Counted from the first letter of the stretch, positions 25,959 to 39,889 are shown. The stretch: 64,000 nucleotides of DNA from Solibacter sp039934035 (GCA_039934035.1 JBDTMZ010000093.1:1-64000), one strand, 5' to 3'. Notes: generated by a model from the sequence alone, not told the origin. A program made the numbers and translations.

Positions 25959-27404
25959 TCACGTTACCAACAGCAGCCATCCGGTCCCCACCGTCAGGAA
26001 TACGGCCAGAAAGAACAGCGTGGTCAGCAGCCCGAGCTTGTACAGTTCGCCCTGTGAGAGATACCCGCTGCCCACAAAGATGATATTCTGACTTCCACCT
26101 TGCGGCGTGATGACCGAGAAGTAGCTGCTCGCAAAGAACAGCGAATAAGCCATCAGCGACGCCGGCACGCCGCCCCGGATGCCGACATCCAGAAATACAC
26201 CGAGCAGGGCAAGCACCTGCGAGGATTGGCTTACGAACATGTAGTGGATGGCGACATACAGCAGGATCAACGCCACATAGGTCACCGGCCAGGACAGTCC
26301 CCCCATGTAACCCGCGAGCCGCTGCCCCACATAGCCCATAAATCCAAGCTCGTTGAGCTGCGTGCTCAGGGCGAATAGCACCGCAAGCCACAGAAACGTA
26401 GCCAGCGTGTCGCCCTGGGTCGCAATGTCATGTGCGGTAAGCACTCCGCTCATGAGCAACACACCGAGGCCCGCAAACGCGATGCTGGTTACACTCAGAT
26501 GGATCTTGTCGGCCAATATCCAGCCCGTCACCATAAACAGGAAAGCGATTCCCGTGAGCCATTCTGCGCGCGACAGCGGGCCCATTTCTCCCAGGGCCTT
26601 ACGCGCGGCCGCGGGCGCTTCGGGAGTGGAGCCCACCCCGGGCGGAAACAGGCGCGCCACTAGCCAGGGCAGCGCCAGGATGCAAATCAGAGCCGGCACC
26701 GACGAGGCAATCAGCCACTGCCCGAAGTCAACTTTCACTCCATACTTGGCCGCCACCTGAATAGCAATTGGATTGGCGGACGTCGCAGTCATCCAGAGAG
26801 CGGAGGAAATAGCCAGGCCCGCCATCGCGCAGAACATCAGATAACCGCCCAGACGCCGGCCTTGGGGATCGTTCGGATTCGAGCCCGATCCCTGGGCTAC
26901 CGAAAGCACAATCGGGAAGAGCACTCCGCCGCGCGCCGTATTGCTGGGGAATGCCGGCGCGATCGCCGCGTCGGTAAGCACTACGCTGTATGCCAGCCCC
27001 ATTGACGAGCGGCCAAACAGGCTTACCATGAACAACGCGATGCGCTGCCCCAATCCGGACTTCACCACGGCCTGCGCCACCAGGAAAGCCACCACCACCA
27101 GCAGCACACTGGAATTGGCGAATCCCGCGAACGCCTTCTCGGCCGAGAGCGTTTTGGTCAGGACCACCGTTCCTGCCGCCAGCATCGTGGACGTCAGCAG
27201 CGTGTAGACGTTGAGTAGCACGGACACGATCGCCGTGGAGAATATGGCGAACAGATGCCAGGACTGCGGGGTCAGTCCCGCCGGCACCGGCAGGTTCCAG
27301 ATGATAATCGCCATCGCAATGGGAAAGGCGCGTTTCAGCATCAAGCCCATGCCTGGATCGCTTGCGGCCGCGGCAGGTGGTTTTGTCACAACTCCGGAAC
27401 TCAT
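25959..27404 (-). CDS. DASS (SLC13/CitT-like) anion transporter
   Basis: A 481-residue membrane carrier with about 12 helices, related to plastid and bacterial dicarboxylate translocators. The paired signature SNT-type motifs are visible: PAFPSNTARGG in the first half and, in the second, SSYFSVITPQGGSQNIIF; TATSANPIAI is the substrate-binding SANP turn. It probably moves C4/C5 dicarboxylates or related anions by sodium symport or exchange. Its ribosome site GGAGGG lies inside the end of the lipoprotein gene upstream (2-nt gap). Confidence 0.88.
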   Translation of the reverse strand: MSSGVVTKPPAAAASDPGMGLMLKRAFPIAMAIIIWNLPVPAGLTPQSWHLFAIFSTAIVSVLLNVYTLLTSTMLAAGTVVLTKTLSAEKAFAGFANSSVLLVVVAFLVAQAVVKSGLGQRIALFMVSLFGRSSMGLAYSVVLTDAAIAPAFPSNTARGGVLFPIVLSVAQGSGSNPNDPQGRRLGGYLMFCAMAGLAISSALWMTATSANPIAIQVAAKYGVKVDFGQWLIASSVPALICILALPWLVARLFPPGVGSTPEAPAAARKALGEMGPLSRAEWLTGIAFLFMVTGWILADKIHLSVTSIAFAGLGVLLMSGVLTAHDIATQGDTLATFLWLAVLFALSTQLNELGFMGYVGQRLAGYMGGLSWPVTYVALILLYVAIHYMFVSQSSQVLALLGVFLDVGIRGGVPASLMAYSLFFASSYFSVITPQGGSQNIIFVGSGYLSQGELYKLGLLTTLFFLAVFLTVGTGWLLLVT

Positions 27405-27406
27405 CG

Positions 27407-27988
27407 TTAATGCCCTCCCCCCGTGCTCTGCGGATTGTCGACGCGAACCCGTCCCTTCAATCCCATCGATTGTCCCTGAACGGCTCCATCTTCGCCCTCA
27501 AGAACGAAACGCCAGGAAAATTCGTAATTGCCGGCCACGCCTGCGTAGCGCCCGGTGCCGCCCACAAAGGTGCCGGTGATCTTGTTGTTGTCGGCCGTTC
27601 CCTCTCCTCTAAGTTCGCTATAGGCCTCATCGCCGTTCTCATCGGTCCAGGCAGCGCGGCCGATCAGACCCGAGTCGCTGTCGTTGAACACGATCGCCTC
27701 CGATCGAAAACCGGCAGCAGGCCGCGACGTACCGGCCAGGACCAGCGAACCATTGAAGGTGGAAACAGCCGCCTTCCTGGCTCCGCCGAGCATCATGACG
27801 GTGCGATTGCCCACGGCGGTCCAGGTTCCCTCAAACTCACGCCATCCGGCGGTCGAATCGGAGTTTGAGACTGCGGGACGGTGGCCACACGCGGTCATCA
27901 GAACAAGACTCAACCATCCAACCCGGCGCAGCGTAGAGAAGCCACCTCGCCCGCTCACGGAGCGCACTTTCCTGGTCTCGTTAAGCAA
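27407..27988 (-). CDS. Lipoprotein, beta-barrel-like, unknown
   Basis: A 193-residue exported protein with a twin-Arg-like basic N-region and a lipobox (LSLVLMTAC, Cys34). The mature part is beta-rich, with GEGTADNNKITGTFVGGTGRYAGVAGNYEFSW, a GTGRY-x-G-x-x-G-x-Y pattern seen in allene-oxide-cyclase-barrel-like proteins. The start is a TTG, chosen because AGGAGGT lies 5 nt upstream. Co-transcribed with the DASS transporter; role unknown. Confidence 0.7.
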   Translation of the reverse strand: MLNETRKVRSVSGRGGFSTLRRVGWLSLVLMTACGHRPAVSNSDSTAGWREFEGTWTAVGNRTVMMLGGARKAAVSTFNGSLVLAGTSRPAAGFRSEAIVFNDSDSGLIGRAAWTDENGDEAYSELRGEGTADNNKITGTFVGGTGRYAGVAGNYEFSWRFVLEGEDGAVQGQSMGLKGRVRVDNPQSTGGGH

Positions 27989-28130
27989 CGTTCACCTCCT
28001 GTCTCCGGCCCGCTCGTCAGCGTGCCCGTAGTCTCAACCATGCTGCTTCGCTTTCCCGGACTCTCGCCGCGCGGAACCAAGTCGTCACAGCCGAAATAAG
28101 CTGCCCGGGTCGACCGGAACTGATCCGGCG

Positions 28131-32623
<4,493 letters not shown>

Positions 32624-32627
<4 letters not shown>

Positions 32628-33778
32628 AAGACGTAGCGTACGGACAGCACAGTCACGTCGTCGTCCGGTTCCTCGCCCGCGGCGCGTCCGCTCCACGTCG
32701 CCAGGTGCTCCAGTAGCCGGTCGATCACATCGGTCGCAGCGATATTGCCCTGTTTCGCCAGGAACTCCTGCAGTCGCTCTTCCCCGAACTGCTCATCGGT
32801 CGCGTCCGCCATCTCGGTGATCCCGTCGGTGAAGAACAGCAGCGAGTCGCCCTCTTCGAAGCGCGCCTCAGTCTCCTGGTACGCGGCTGCCGGAGAGAAC
32901 CCCAGGAAGAGTCCGTTCTCCAGAATTTGCCGGGCGATCCCCGTCCGCTGCTCTCGCAACAATAAAGGGGGGTGCCCTGCACCCGCGTAGCGCACCAGGC
33001 GCTTTGCGGTATCGATCAGCGCGTACGCAGCGGTCACAAAGTGACCCTGAAATTTCCCGCACAGGGCCGAATTCAAGCCCGAGATCACAGCCGCCGGATC
33101 GCTCGCCTTGTCCGCCTGCGCGGCAAACGCAATCTTCAACATCGAGGCGATCAGTGCCGCCGGCATCCCGTGCCCCGATACGTCCGCCACCAGCACTCCG
33201 ATCCGGTGCTCGTCGATCGCCAGGAAATCGTAAAAATCGCCCGCTACCGCAGTCATCGGGATGTAACGGGCCGCGATGTCCAACCCCTGGACATGTGGGA
33301 TTTCCTGCGGCAGAATCGATAGCTGGATCTGCCGCGCACTTTCCATTTCCTTGCGCATCCCCAGCAACTGCTGCTCCAGCAACGCGCGGGTTTCGCGCAG
33401 CGCCAGGTGCGTGTGCACCCGCGCCGCCACCACCGCCGCCGAAAACGGCTTATGAATGTAATCCACCGCGCCGACCTCGAATCCACGGGTCTCGTCCGTG
33501 CTCTCCGTCTGGCCGGTCAGAAAGATGATCGGAATGTCTCTCGTCGCGGGGTCGGATTTCAACTTCGTGCAGACCTCGTATCCATCCATCCCCGGCATCA
33601 CCACATCCAGCAGGATCAGGTCCGGTCCCGGGTCGCTCCCCGCCAGCTCGATTCCTTTGGGCCCGTTGGTCGCGATCCGGACCTTGTAGTCGCGATGCAG
33701 AATCTCGTTGACGATGCGGATATTGGCCGGCGCGTCGTCCACCACCAGCACGGTCTTCTTGTCCGCTTCGGCGATCAC
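32624..33778 (-). CDS. Receiver-PP2C phosphatase (RsbU/SpoIIE-like)
   Basis: A 384-residue protein: receiver (residues 8-125; VVDDAP, D58 in LILLDVVMPG, Lys in HKPFS), a linker coiled coil, then a PP2C-type Ser/Thr phosphatase (about 170-384). The metal-binding Asp residues are all present: AVAGDFYDF, VADVSGHGMPAAL, LFFTDGITE and EPDDDVTVL. Family members dephosphorylate STAS antagonists in partner switching. It starts at GTG, overlapping the lipoprotein stop (GTGA), and its stop overlaps the hybrid kinase start (ATGA). The frame upstream of 33778 is out of family and ignored. Confidence 0.92.
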
Positions 33779-34404
33779 TTGGCTTTTGCCTCGGCCAGGC
33801 TCTGTTGCGCCGCGAAATACTGGCTCAGCCCCGCTACCACTTCCTTCAGCCCGCGATCGAGATTGCGGTCCAGGGCCTGGGCTACCTCCGGGACTTCCAC
33901 CTTCTCCCCAGGCACCGGTTCCGTCCCGGTGTAGAAGTGCGTCCACAGGATCTTGCCCGTCCGCCGGTTGTACAATTCGATTTCCAGGCTCACCAGCCCG
34001 CTGACGTTGTCGCTGTCCACTTCCGTGAAGTCGTACAGCCTGCCGCGAAGCAACAGGTCCCCGCCGGCAGGGTCTGACGATCTCGTGACCGACTGGTACT
34101 CTCCGCCGGTCCGCAGCATGCGCACGAGCTTCTCCTGCACCAACTGCACCGGCGCTTCCGACCAGCGATGATAAGCGTACGTCCCCAATTGATTGCGCGG
34201 CGATTTATAGACGATCGGCGAGGCGTCGAGCAGGTCCGACCCCTGAATGCGCCCTACCACCACCCCGACCGGGTAGGTGTGGCCTGCCGGCGTCGGCGCC
34301 GTCGGGATCTGGAGATTGTAGTAATTGATGGGACGCGGCGAGCCGCAGCCGCACAAGCCCAGGATCACTGGCGCCAATGGAAAGAGTCGTGAGATTTGGC
34401 TCAT
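33775..34404 (-). CDS. ABC-type transport auxiliary lipoprotein (PqiC-like)
   Basis: A 209-residue periplasmic lipoprotein with lipobox LCGC (VILGLCGCGSPRP). The ABC_trans_aux fold is visible: INYYNLQIPTAP near the start, VVVGRIQGSDLLDASPIVYKSPRN, YHRWSEAPVQLVQEKLVRML and RGRLYDFTEVDSD. These proteins sit at the outer membrane in Mla/Pqi-type MCE transport systems. It lies 10 nt after the MlaD gene and overlaps the phosphatase gene by 4 nt. Confidence 0.88.
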   Translation of the reverse strand: MSQISRLFPLAPVILGLCGCGSPRPINYYNLQIPTAPTPAGHTYPVGVVVGRIQGSDLLDASPIVYKSPRNQLGTYAYHRWSEAPVQLVQEKLVRMLRTGGEYQSVTRSSDPAGGDLLLRGRLYDFTEVDSDNVSGLVSLEIELYNRRTGKILWTHFYTGTEPVPGEKVEVPEVAQALDRNLDRGLKEVVAGLSQYFAAQQSLAEAKAK

Positions 34405-34414
34405 AGAAGTCTCC

Positions 34415-35422
34415 TTATTTCGTCCCGCCCGGCTGCCGGTTCTGACCGTTCTCTCCCCGAATCAGAACTGACGGTTTGCGTTTCAGCGTGTCCGTCATCT
34501 CCCTCAGGTTGTCCGACGCCGCCTTCACGTTCGCCAGCGATTCGTCGAGGTTGTCGCCGTTGCGGTCCAGCGAAGCTCGCAGCAGTTCCACCGCTTTGGA
34601 CGCCGTCTCCAGCGTCTTCCGGACCTCTGCCGTCGACGCCCGCAGGTCCGTGCGGTTCTCCGCTAACACGGCATCCACGTTCGCCAGTGCGGTGTTGGCC
34701 TGCTTGATCGTGCCCTTGAGATCGTCCAGCAGCGGCACCATGCGCTCGCTCAACAGTTCCATGTTCTTCGATACTGTCGGGAACCGGCCGCTCGCTGTCT
34801 GCACGTTGGTGAGCGTCGCCGCGATCTTCGGACGCGTATCGGCCAGCATGGCGTTGAGGTTCTCCAGGCTCGCCGTGATCTTCTGCCGGTTCGTGTCACC
34901 CACCAGTTCGTTGACATTCGCGATCGTGGGCTTTAGCTCCCCGAGCCGGTCGTTCAACGCGTGCATTACCTGTTCCGCTACCGGCGCCAGCCCGCCGATC
35001 AGGTCGCCGAGTTCGCTGATTGCCAGCATCTCGTGCGACTGCAGCACGCTCCCCGGCGGCGCCAGTGCGGACTCGCGCGTGCCCGTCGTAATTTCGAGAT
35101 AGCTTTCACCCAGCGCCCCCAGCGACGTCACCTTCGCCACGCTGTTCAGCTTCACCGGAATCTCCGGCCGGATCCGAAACTCGATCTCGATACGCGTGGA
35201 ATCCTGTGGATCCACTCGCACCTTCTCTACCTTGCCGGCCAGGAAGCCTCCGTACCGGACCGGAGCGGAGGACGCCAGTCCGCTCGCGAATTTGAAATAT
35301 GCCTTGTACGTATTCCCCTGGTTGTTCAGCGCTCCCGACACGGAGACCGCCACGGCGATCAACACCGTCGCCGCGATCAGCACAAACAACCCGACCAACA
35401 CCTGCTCTCGCCGGTTCGTCAT
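34415..35422 (-). CDS. mlaD: MlaD family MCE protein
   Basis: A 335-residue periplasmic lipid-binding subunit anchored by one N-terminal helix (about residues 9-31). The single MCE domain (about 38-115) includes YGGFLAGKVEKVRVDPQDSTRIEIEF and SLGALGESYLEIT. The long C-terminal part (130-320) is helical with heptad spacing and is expected to form a tube or needle. This is longer than E. coli MlaD (183 residues), closer to Mce-type proteins with coiled-coil tails. Overlaps the MlaF gene by 4 nt (ATGA). Confidence 0.9.
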   Translation of the reverse strand: MTNRREQVLVGLFVLIAATVLIAVAVSVSGALNNQGNTYKAYFKFASGLASSAPVRYGGFLAGKVEKVRVDPQDSTRIEIEFRIRPEIPVKLNSVAKVTSLGALGESYLEITTGTRESALAPPGSVLQSHEMLAISELGDLIGGLAPVAEQVMHALNDRLGELKPTIANVNELVGDTNRQKITASLENLNAMLADTRPKIAATLTNVQTASGRFPTVSKNMELLSERMVPLLDDLKGTIKQANTALANVDAVLAENRTDLRASTAEVRKTLETASKAVELLRASLDRNGDNLDESLANVKAASDNLREMTDTLKRKPSVLIRGENGQNRQPGGTK

Positions 35423-36228
35423 CTTGCCTCCCTCTTGCGTTCGCCCGTCAGCATTTCCAGATGATCGAGTTCATCCGATACCTCGGGCTCCGCCACCCGA
35501 TCCAGAAATTGCCGCACCCGCGGATGTGTGCTGACCCTGATCTCTTCCTTGGTCCCGATCGCCACGACGTGTCCCCGATCCACCAGCACCATCCGGTCGG
35601 CAATCTGGAACGCACTCGAGAGTTCGTGAGTCACCACCACGATGGTGATCGAGTAGGCCTTCTTCAGGTTCAGAATCAATTGATCCAGCCCGGCGCCGAT
35701 GATCGGGTCGAGCCCCGCTGAGGGCTCGTCGAAAAACAGGATCTCCGGATCCATCGCCAGCGCCCGCGCCACCGCCGCCCGTTTCTTCATGCCGCCGCTC
35801 AGCTCCGCTGGCATGAAGTGCTGGAAATTCGCCAGCCCTACCTGACTCAGCTTGATCCGCACCATGATCTCGATGGTCGAGGGCTCCAGCCGCGTGTGCT
35901 CCTCCAGCGGCAGCGCTACGTTTTCCCCCACGGTCATCGACCCGAACAGGGCTCCCTGTTGAAAGGACATCCCCATCTTCATCCGGACCTTGTCCATCTC
36001 TCGTTCGGTGGCTTTCGCCGTGTTGACGCCGTTAATCCAGACTTCTCCCGACGTCGGCTTCTGCAGTCCCACCAGCGTCCGCAGCAGCGTGCTCTTTCCC
36101 GATCCGGATCCGCCCAGGATGACCAGAGTCTCACCCTTCACTACGTCGAAGCTGATCCCGTGAAGAATCTCCCGCTCCCCGTACGCGACCCGCAGGTTCA
36201 CTATCGAAATCGCAGTTGACGTTTCCAT
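35419..36228 (-). CDS. mlaF: MlaF-type ABC transporter ATP-binding protein
   Basis: A 269-residue ATPase energising lipid transport. Walker A is GGSGSGKSTLL, the Q-loop is MSFQQGALF, the ABC signature is LSGGMKKRAAVARAL, Walker B is ILFFDEPSAGLDP and the H-loop is VVTHELSS. The MKKR variant of the signature and QQGALFGSMTV are typical of the Mla/Mce ATPase family. The gap to the upstream permease stop is 3 nt. Confidence 0.95.
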   Translation of the reverse strand: METSTAISIVNLRVAYGEREILHGISFDVVKGETLVILGGSGSGKSTLLRTLVGLQKPTSGEVWINGVNTAKATEREMDKVRMKMGMSFQQGALFGSMTVGENVALPLEEHTRLEPSTIEIMVRIKLSQVGLANFQHFMPAELSGGMKKRAAVARALAMDPEILFFDEPSAGLDPIIGAGLDQLILNLKKAYSITIVVVTHELSSAFQIADRMVLVDRGHVVAIGTKEEIRVSTHPRVRQFLDRVAEPEVSDELDHLEMLTGERKREAR

Positions 36229-36231
36229 ACC

Positions 36232-37041
36232 TTACATACCCGCGCTGGTCACATAGAAAAGCGTGGTGAAGATCAGATCCACCGTAACCACCAGAAAGAT
36301 CGAAGTCACCACTGCCGAGGTGGTCGAGCGCCCCACCGCCTCCGCGCCGGACCCTGTGCCGAAACCTTCCCTACATCCCACCGCCGTGATCGCCATCGCA
36401 AACACCAGGCTCTTAATCAGCCCCGTGTACAAGTCGCCGAGCACCAGCGCATCCAGCGACGCGCGGAAATAGGACCCAAAGGTGAAGCCGGCGCCGATTA
36501 CGCCGAAGATGCTTCCGCCCACCACGCCCATCAAATCGGCCCAGATCGTCAGCGCCGGCACCATCACCAGCATCGCCAGAAACTTCGGCGCAACCAGAAA
36601 GCCCACCGGATCGAACGCCATGGTGCGCAGCGCGTCTACTTCCTCGGTGACCTTCTTAGTGCCGATCTCCGCCGCGAACGCCGAGCCTGAGCGCCCGATC
36701 ACGACAATCGCCGTAATCAGCGGACCCAGTTCGCGTGTGATCGCCACCACCACCGCTTCGGCGACCACCTGAATCATGCCGAACTTCTTCAGCTCGTGAC
36801 CGGTTTGCAGCGCCATAATCAGCCCGAACAGCAGCGAGATCAGCGACAGAATCGGAATGGCTCCCACCCCGACCGCCATCCCCTGATGAATCGCGCGCTG
36901 GGGCCGGAAGCGGCGGCCTTGAAACGGTGCGACAAAGATCTCGTGCGCCGACTGCCCGGCCAGCAGCGCCAGACTCCCCAGGTATGCCAGGGCATCCAGC
37001 GTCCGCGCACCGATCCCGCCGATCTGTGACGCTGCGCTCAC
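36232..37041 (-). CDS. mlaE: MlaE family ABC transporter permease
   Basis: A 269-residue permease with about 5-6 membrane helices. MlaE-family blocks are ALQTGHELKKFG, VVVAITRELGPLITAIVVIGRSGSAFAAEIGTKKVTEEVDALRTMAFDP (in parts) and the C-terminal CREGFGTGSGAEAVGRSTTSAVV loop. The start is a GTG at 37041 overlapping the STAS gene stop (GTGA); the open frame to 37419 runs across the STAS gene and is not coding. Placed directly after the STAS gene, as mlaE is next to mlaB-like genes in other systems. Confidence 0.92.
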   Translation of the reverse strand: MSAASQIGGIGARTLDALAYLGSLALLAGQSAHEIFVAPFQGRRFRPQRAIHQGMAVGVGAIPILSLISLLFGLIMALQTGHELKKFGMIQVVAEAVVVAITRELGPLITAIVVIGRSGSAFAAEIGTKKVTEEVDALRTMAFDPVGFLVAPKFLAMLVMVPALTIWADLMGVVGGSIFGVIGAGFTFGSYFRASLDALVLGDLYTGLIKSLVFAMAITAVGCREGFGTGSGAEAVGRSTTSAVVTSIFLVVTVDLIFTTLFYVTSAGM

Positions 37042-37391
37042 GGACAGGAACTCCCTTGGCTCAGAGCCGGACCCAGGGCGCTCTCCTCGCTCTCGAAAAT
37101 CTCGAACACCCCAGTGAGCCGGGTAAGGTGTAGAACTTCCCGAACACCCACTGTCAGTCCGAAGAGGACGAACTTCTTCTGGTTCTTGCGTGCCTCTTTC
37201 AGCACTTCCAAAAGCGACGCGATCCCCGAACTGTCGATGTACTTCACCCCCGCAAGGTTCGCCGCCATGCGGTCCGTGCCCTTCAGGCAATCCAGCATGG
37301 TTTTGCGCAACGCTGGGGAACTGCCCAGGTCGATGTGGCCGGTCACGTCCACGACCGTGGCCGTGCCAATGTTTCGAATCGCGGTGTTCAT
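37038..37391 (-). CDS. STAS-domain protein (anti-sigma antagonist type; possible MlaB)
   Basis: A 117-residue single STAS domain. It follows the phosphorylatable antagonist pattern (TATVVDVTGHIDLGSSPALR, then VKYIDSSGIASLLEVL) with D53-S54-S55 where RsbV/SpoIIAA carry the phosphoserine. Unlike E. coli MlaB, which has Thr-Ala here, it keeps serine. The gene overlaps the RsbW-like kinase upstream and MlaE downstream, both by 4 nt. It could be the MlaB subunit, a partner-switch element, or both. The last residues (GPALSQGSSCP) are an unusual extension. Confidence 0.9.
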   Translation of the reverse strand: MNTAIRNIGTATVVDVTGHIDLGSSPALRKTMLDCLKGTDRMAANLAGVKYIDSSGIASLLEVLKEARKNQKKFVLFGLTVGVREVLHLTRLTGVFEIFESEESALGPALSQGSSCP

Positions 37392-37831
37392 TTTCCTCTC
37401 CCTTTGCCGGCGCGCGCATCCGCGGGCAGGCGTTTGCTTAATCGCAATTGATTGCCGCGCGGTACCCGCTCGTAACTGACCTCGTCCATGGCCGAACGGA
37501 TGAGGTGCGTGCCCCGTCCGCTCAACGCCCAGTCATTCAGCGGATGGGGCTGTAGGCGTTCCAGATCCGGCGCCTCGCCCTGATCCAGCAGCGTGAAATT
37601 CAGCCGGTCCGCCGATCCCTCGCAAACTACCTCGATCGAGTGGCCGGGATCCCCCCGGTATGCGTGCCGGATTACGTTGGCCATCGCTTCGTCGACAGCC
37701 AGCGTCATCGCGCGGCACTCCTGCTCCGGCAGCCCGTATACCGAAGCGAGTTCCTCGACCGCTGCCCGCAGCACGCTCAGGTACCGGGGATCGCTGGGTA
37801 CTAAGAATCGGATGACGACGTCGGAACTCAT
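37388..37831 (-). CDS. RsbW-like serine protein kinase / ATP-binding protein
   Basis: A 147-residue GHKL-fold kinase of the anti-sigma type. The N-box is LAVDEAMANVIRHAY with the catalytic Glu and Mg-binding Asn; the G1 box is LLDQGEAPD and the G2 box is SGRGTHLIRSAMDEV. These residues suggest activity. Family members phosphorylate a STAS partner on serine and may hold another protein in the unphosphorylated state. First gene of the run to 28131; 4-nt overlap with the STAS gene. No sigma factor is encoded here, so the usual binding target is absent. Confidence 0.9.
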   Translation of the reverse strand: MSSDVVIRFLVPSDPRYLSVLRAAVEELASVYGLPEQECRAMTLAVDEAMANVIRHAYRGDPGHSIEVVCEGSADRLNFTLLDQGEAPDLERLQPHPLNDWALSGRGTHLIRSAMDEVSYERVPRGNQLRLSKRLPADARAGKGRGK

Positions 37832-37934
37832 CGCAGTGCTGATGCGCCCTCCGACCGGAAAAGTTCAGAATATGTACACCGTAAAACGATTGCTACTCCA
37901 GTACCCGCTACTCGGAAGCCTTGGTGCCACGGAG

Positions 37935-37980
37935 CCGGCGGTGGGATGTGCCATCGTTTTTTGTGGCCCGTCCTTGCCGG
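37935..37980 (+). repeat. Interspersed REP-like repeat, single copy
   Basis: Reads GGCGGTGGGATGTG, CCATCGTTTTTTG, TGGCCCGTCC. It matches 61126-61170 with three mismatches over 41 nt and matches the reverse complement of the pair at 75-176. It lies in the 519-bp gap between the kinase gene and the GH13 gene. A possible further degenerate copy is at 8199-8230. Confidence 0.7.
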
Positions 37981-38245
37981 ACGAAGACGCAACCCCCGCG
38001 AGGCGCCACAGTACCGGAATTGCCCAGGTGCGGCGAGCGAAGCCGTTAGGTGTGTTCGCCGCCTGAGAAGCGGGAACGTTGAACGAGGGCAGGGAGTTAT
38101 GGATGCCGGCAGCACGACGTCGGGATCCGCTCGCGCCTTCGTCCAGCTTTGCGCAGCTCAGACGGACGAGTGAGCCGGTGTGTGCCGCGGTCCACAGCTC
38201 TACCATGCAGACCGAAGACTGCGAATCGAATTACCCACTACCCAC

Positions 38246-38276
38246 AAAAAACCCGCGCCGGAGGTCCCAGCGCGGG
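38246..38276 (-). terminator. Rho-independent terminator after GH13 gene
   Basis: On the minus strand a perfect 7-bp stem (CCCGCGC 38276-38270, GCGCGGG 38258-38252) with an 11-nt loop is followed by TTTTTTG. It lies about 75 nt after the GH13 stop codon and should end transcription from the OmpA/GH13 operon. The remaining DNA in the gap 37832-38350 has the repeat above and no gene I can support. Confidence 0.85.
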
Positions 38277-38350
38277 GGAGGTATAGGAAGTTCTTCCTAG
38301 CGAAGTTCCAGTCAATGATGCACACGCCGTCGGCGCGTTTTTATTTTTTC

Positions 38351-39889
38351 TCAAGCCGCGCTGGCCAGCAGTTCCTTGCGGCTGCGCCGGCACTCGAAGA
38401 GATGGAAATTCCAGGGCCCCAACCCGACGTAGAGACCCAATGTTCCAATCTCGTCCCCCTCGCAGTCGTAGGTGGCCCCCGAAAGCGCATCGTTCAGTCG
38501 CCAGGTCTCCCCGGACATGTCGTTCCACGGCACGCGCACGCGGGCCTGGGCCTTCTGGTCGCTCAAATTCACTACTACCAGGCGCCGCCGGTCGTCTTTT
38601 TCCCAGCACCATGCCACAAGGTTCTCGTATGACCGATCGTCGGGCCACCCCCCCTGCTCGCACAGCGTCCATTCGCCGTCGTGGAAAATGGGCTCTTCGA
38701 TCACTTTCAGCAGCGTGCGGTAAAACGACTGCAGTTCCTTGTCCACCCCTTCCGCCGGGCGCCGGTCCAGAAACACCGGCAGCTTCACCTTGCGGCCCTC
38801 GAACTGCCCCTCGTGGAACAACCGCGCGCCCGGCGCTGTCGCCATCAGCAGCGCCGCCGCCATCTCCTTCGCCGGCGAGAAGCTCGCCGCCGCCCGCGGC
38901 TCGTCATGGTTCTCGATGAACCGTATCAGCTTCTCCTGATACGCCGGATCCCCGCGCAGGTGCATTCTCACCGATTCGGCTGTGTCGTGCTCCAGCCGCT
39001 CGTAGAGCCGCCCGTCGTAGCAGAAATCGAAGCCCTGCTGCTGCAACTCCCACTCCCGGTCCCAGTACGCTTCGGCGATGAAGAGGAAGTTCGGGTGGCG
39101 TCTCTTGATCGCGGGGATCAGGTCCGCCCAATACTCCGTTCCAGGCCGTTGGCCCGCCCGGCCATCCCAAGTGCGCTCGAAGATCGGATTCTCCAGCAGC
39201 ATCGCCATGTCGCAGCGGATGCCGTCGCACTGCGGCGCGATGTTCGCCACCGTCTCCTCCGCGGCCTGGCGCAGGCCCCGATCGAAGCCATTCAGCTGCA
39301 GCACATCGGGCCACGCCGGGAAATACGGATCCCGCCCGCGGGCGATTACGTGGTCGCCCACCCGCAGGAATGACTCCGGATCGCGCTGCAGGTCTTCCAG
39401 GCTGCCCTGGATGAAATACTCCGGGTGTTCGACAGCCCACGAATGATCCGGCGCCACGTGATTGGGCACGAAATCGAGGATCAGCCGCATGCCTCGCCGG
39501 GCTAGTTCCTTCCGCGCCATCGCCAGCCCCTCGCGGCCGCCGATGAGCTGATCGACCTCGTAGCGCCGCACGCTGTACGGCGAGCCCACGTTGTCCAGCG
39601 GGTGAAAATCCGGCAGGGCGCGGCGAAAACCCTCCAGCAGCGCCGCGTTGCGGTTAGCCAGGGCGATCGCCGCCGGACTTCGCTCCCAGACGCCCATCAG
39701 CCACACCGCATCGAAGCCGTATTCGGCAATCGCGTCCCATTCCGCATCCGGCACCGAGCCCAGCTCGATGAAGTCTCCGTATTTGGCGCCCAATTCAGCC
39801 AGCCAGACCCACGTGTTGATCTCGTAGATCGCCGGATACCGGGGCCAAGTTTTCGATTTCAATGGAACGCCCTCCTCGCCAATTGTCAT
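38351..39889 (-). CDS. GH13 alpha-amylase family enzyme
   Basis: A 512-residue enzyme without a leader. The GH13 barrel signatures are present: DFVPNHVAPDHSW (region I), GIRCDMAML (nucleophile Asp, region II), FIAEAYWDRE (acid/base Glu, region III) and FIENHDEPR (transition-state Asp, region IV). The fold starts YEINTWVWLAELG. A C-terminal beta domain ends the protein. It may act on alpha-glucans or trehalose-like sugars. Its ATG overlaps the stop of the OmpA protein gene (ATGA), so translation is coupled to an envelope protein, an odd pairing. Confidence 0.88.
   Translation of the reverse strand: MTIGEEGVPLKSKTWPRYPAIYEINTWVWLAELGAKYGDFIELGSVPDAEWDAIAEYGFDAVWLMGVWERSPAAIALANRNAALLEGFRRALPDFHPLDNVGSPYSVRRYEVDQLIGGREGLAMARKELARRGMRLILDFVPNHVAPDHSWAVEHPEYFIQGSLEDLQRDPESFLRVGDHVIARGRDPYFPAWPDVLQLNGFDRGLRQAAEETVANIAPQCDGIRCDMAMLLENPIFERTWDGRAGQRPGTEYWADLIPAIKRRHPNFLFIAEAYWDREWELQQQGFDFCYDGRLYERLEHDTAESVRMHLRGDPAYQEKLIRFIENHDEPRAAASFSPAKEMAAALLMATAPGARLFHEGQFEGRKVKLPVFLDRRPAEGVDKELQSFYRTLLKVIEEPIFHDGEWTLCEQGGWPDDRSYENLVAWCWEKDDRRRLVVVNLSDQKAQARVRVPWNDMSGETWRLNDALSGATYDCEGDEIGTLGLYVGLGPWNFHLFECRRSRKELLASAA

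Noticed and set aside
37395..37419. Upstream extension of the MlaE frame to 37419
   Set aside because: The extension crosses the STAS gene in another frame and does not look like MlaE; the GTG at 37041 overlapping the STAS stop is better.
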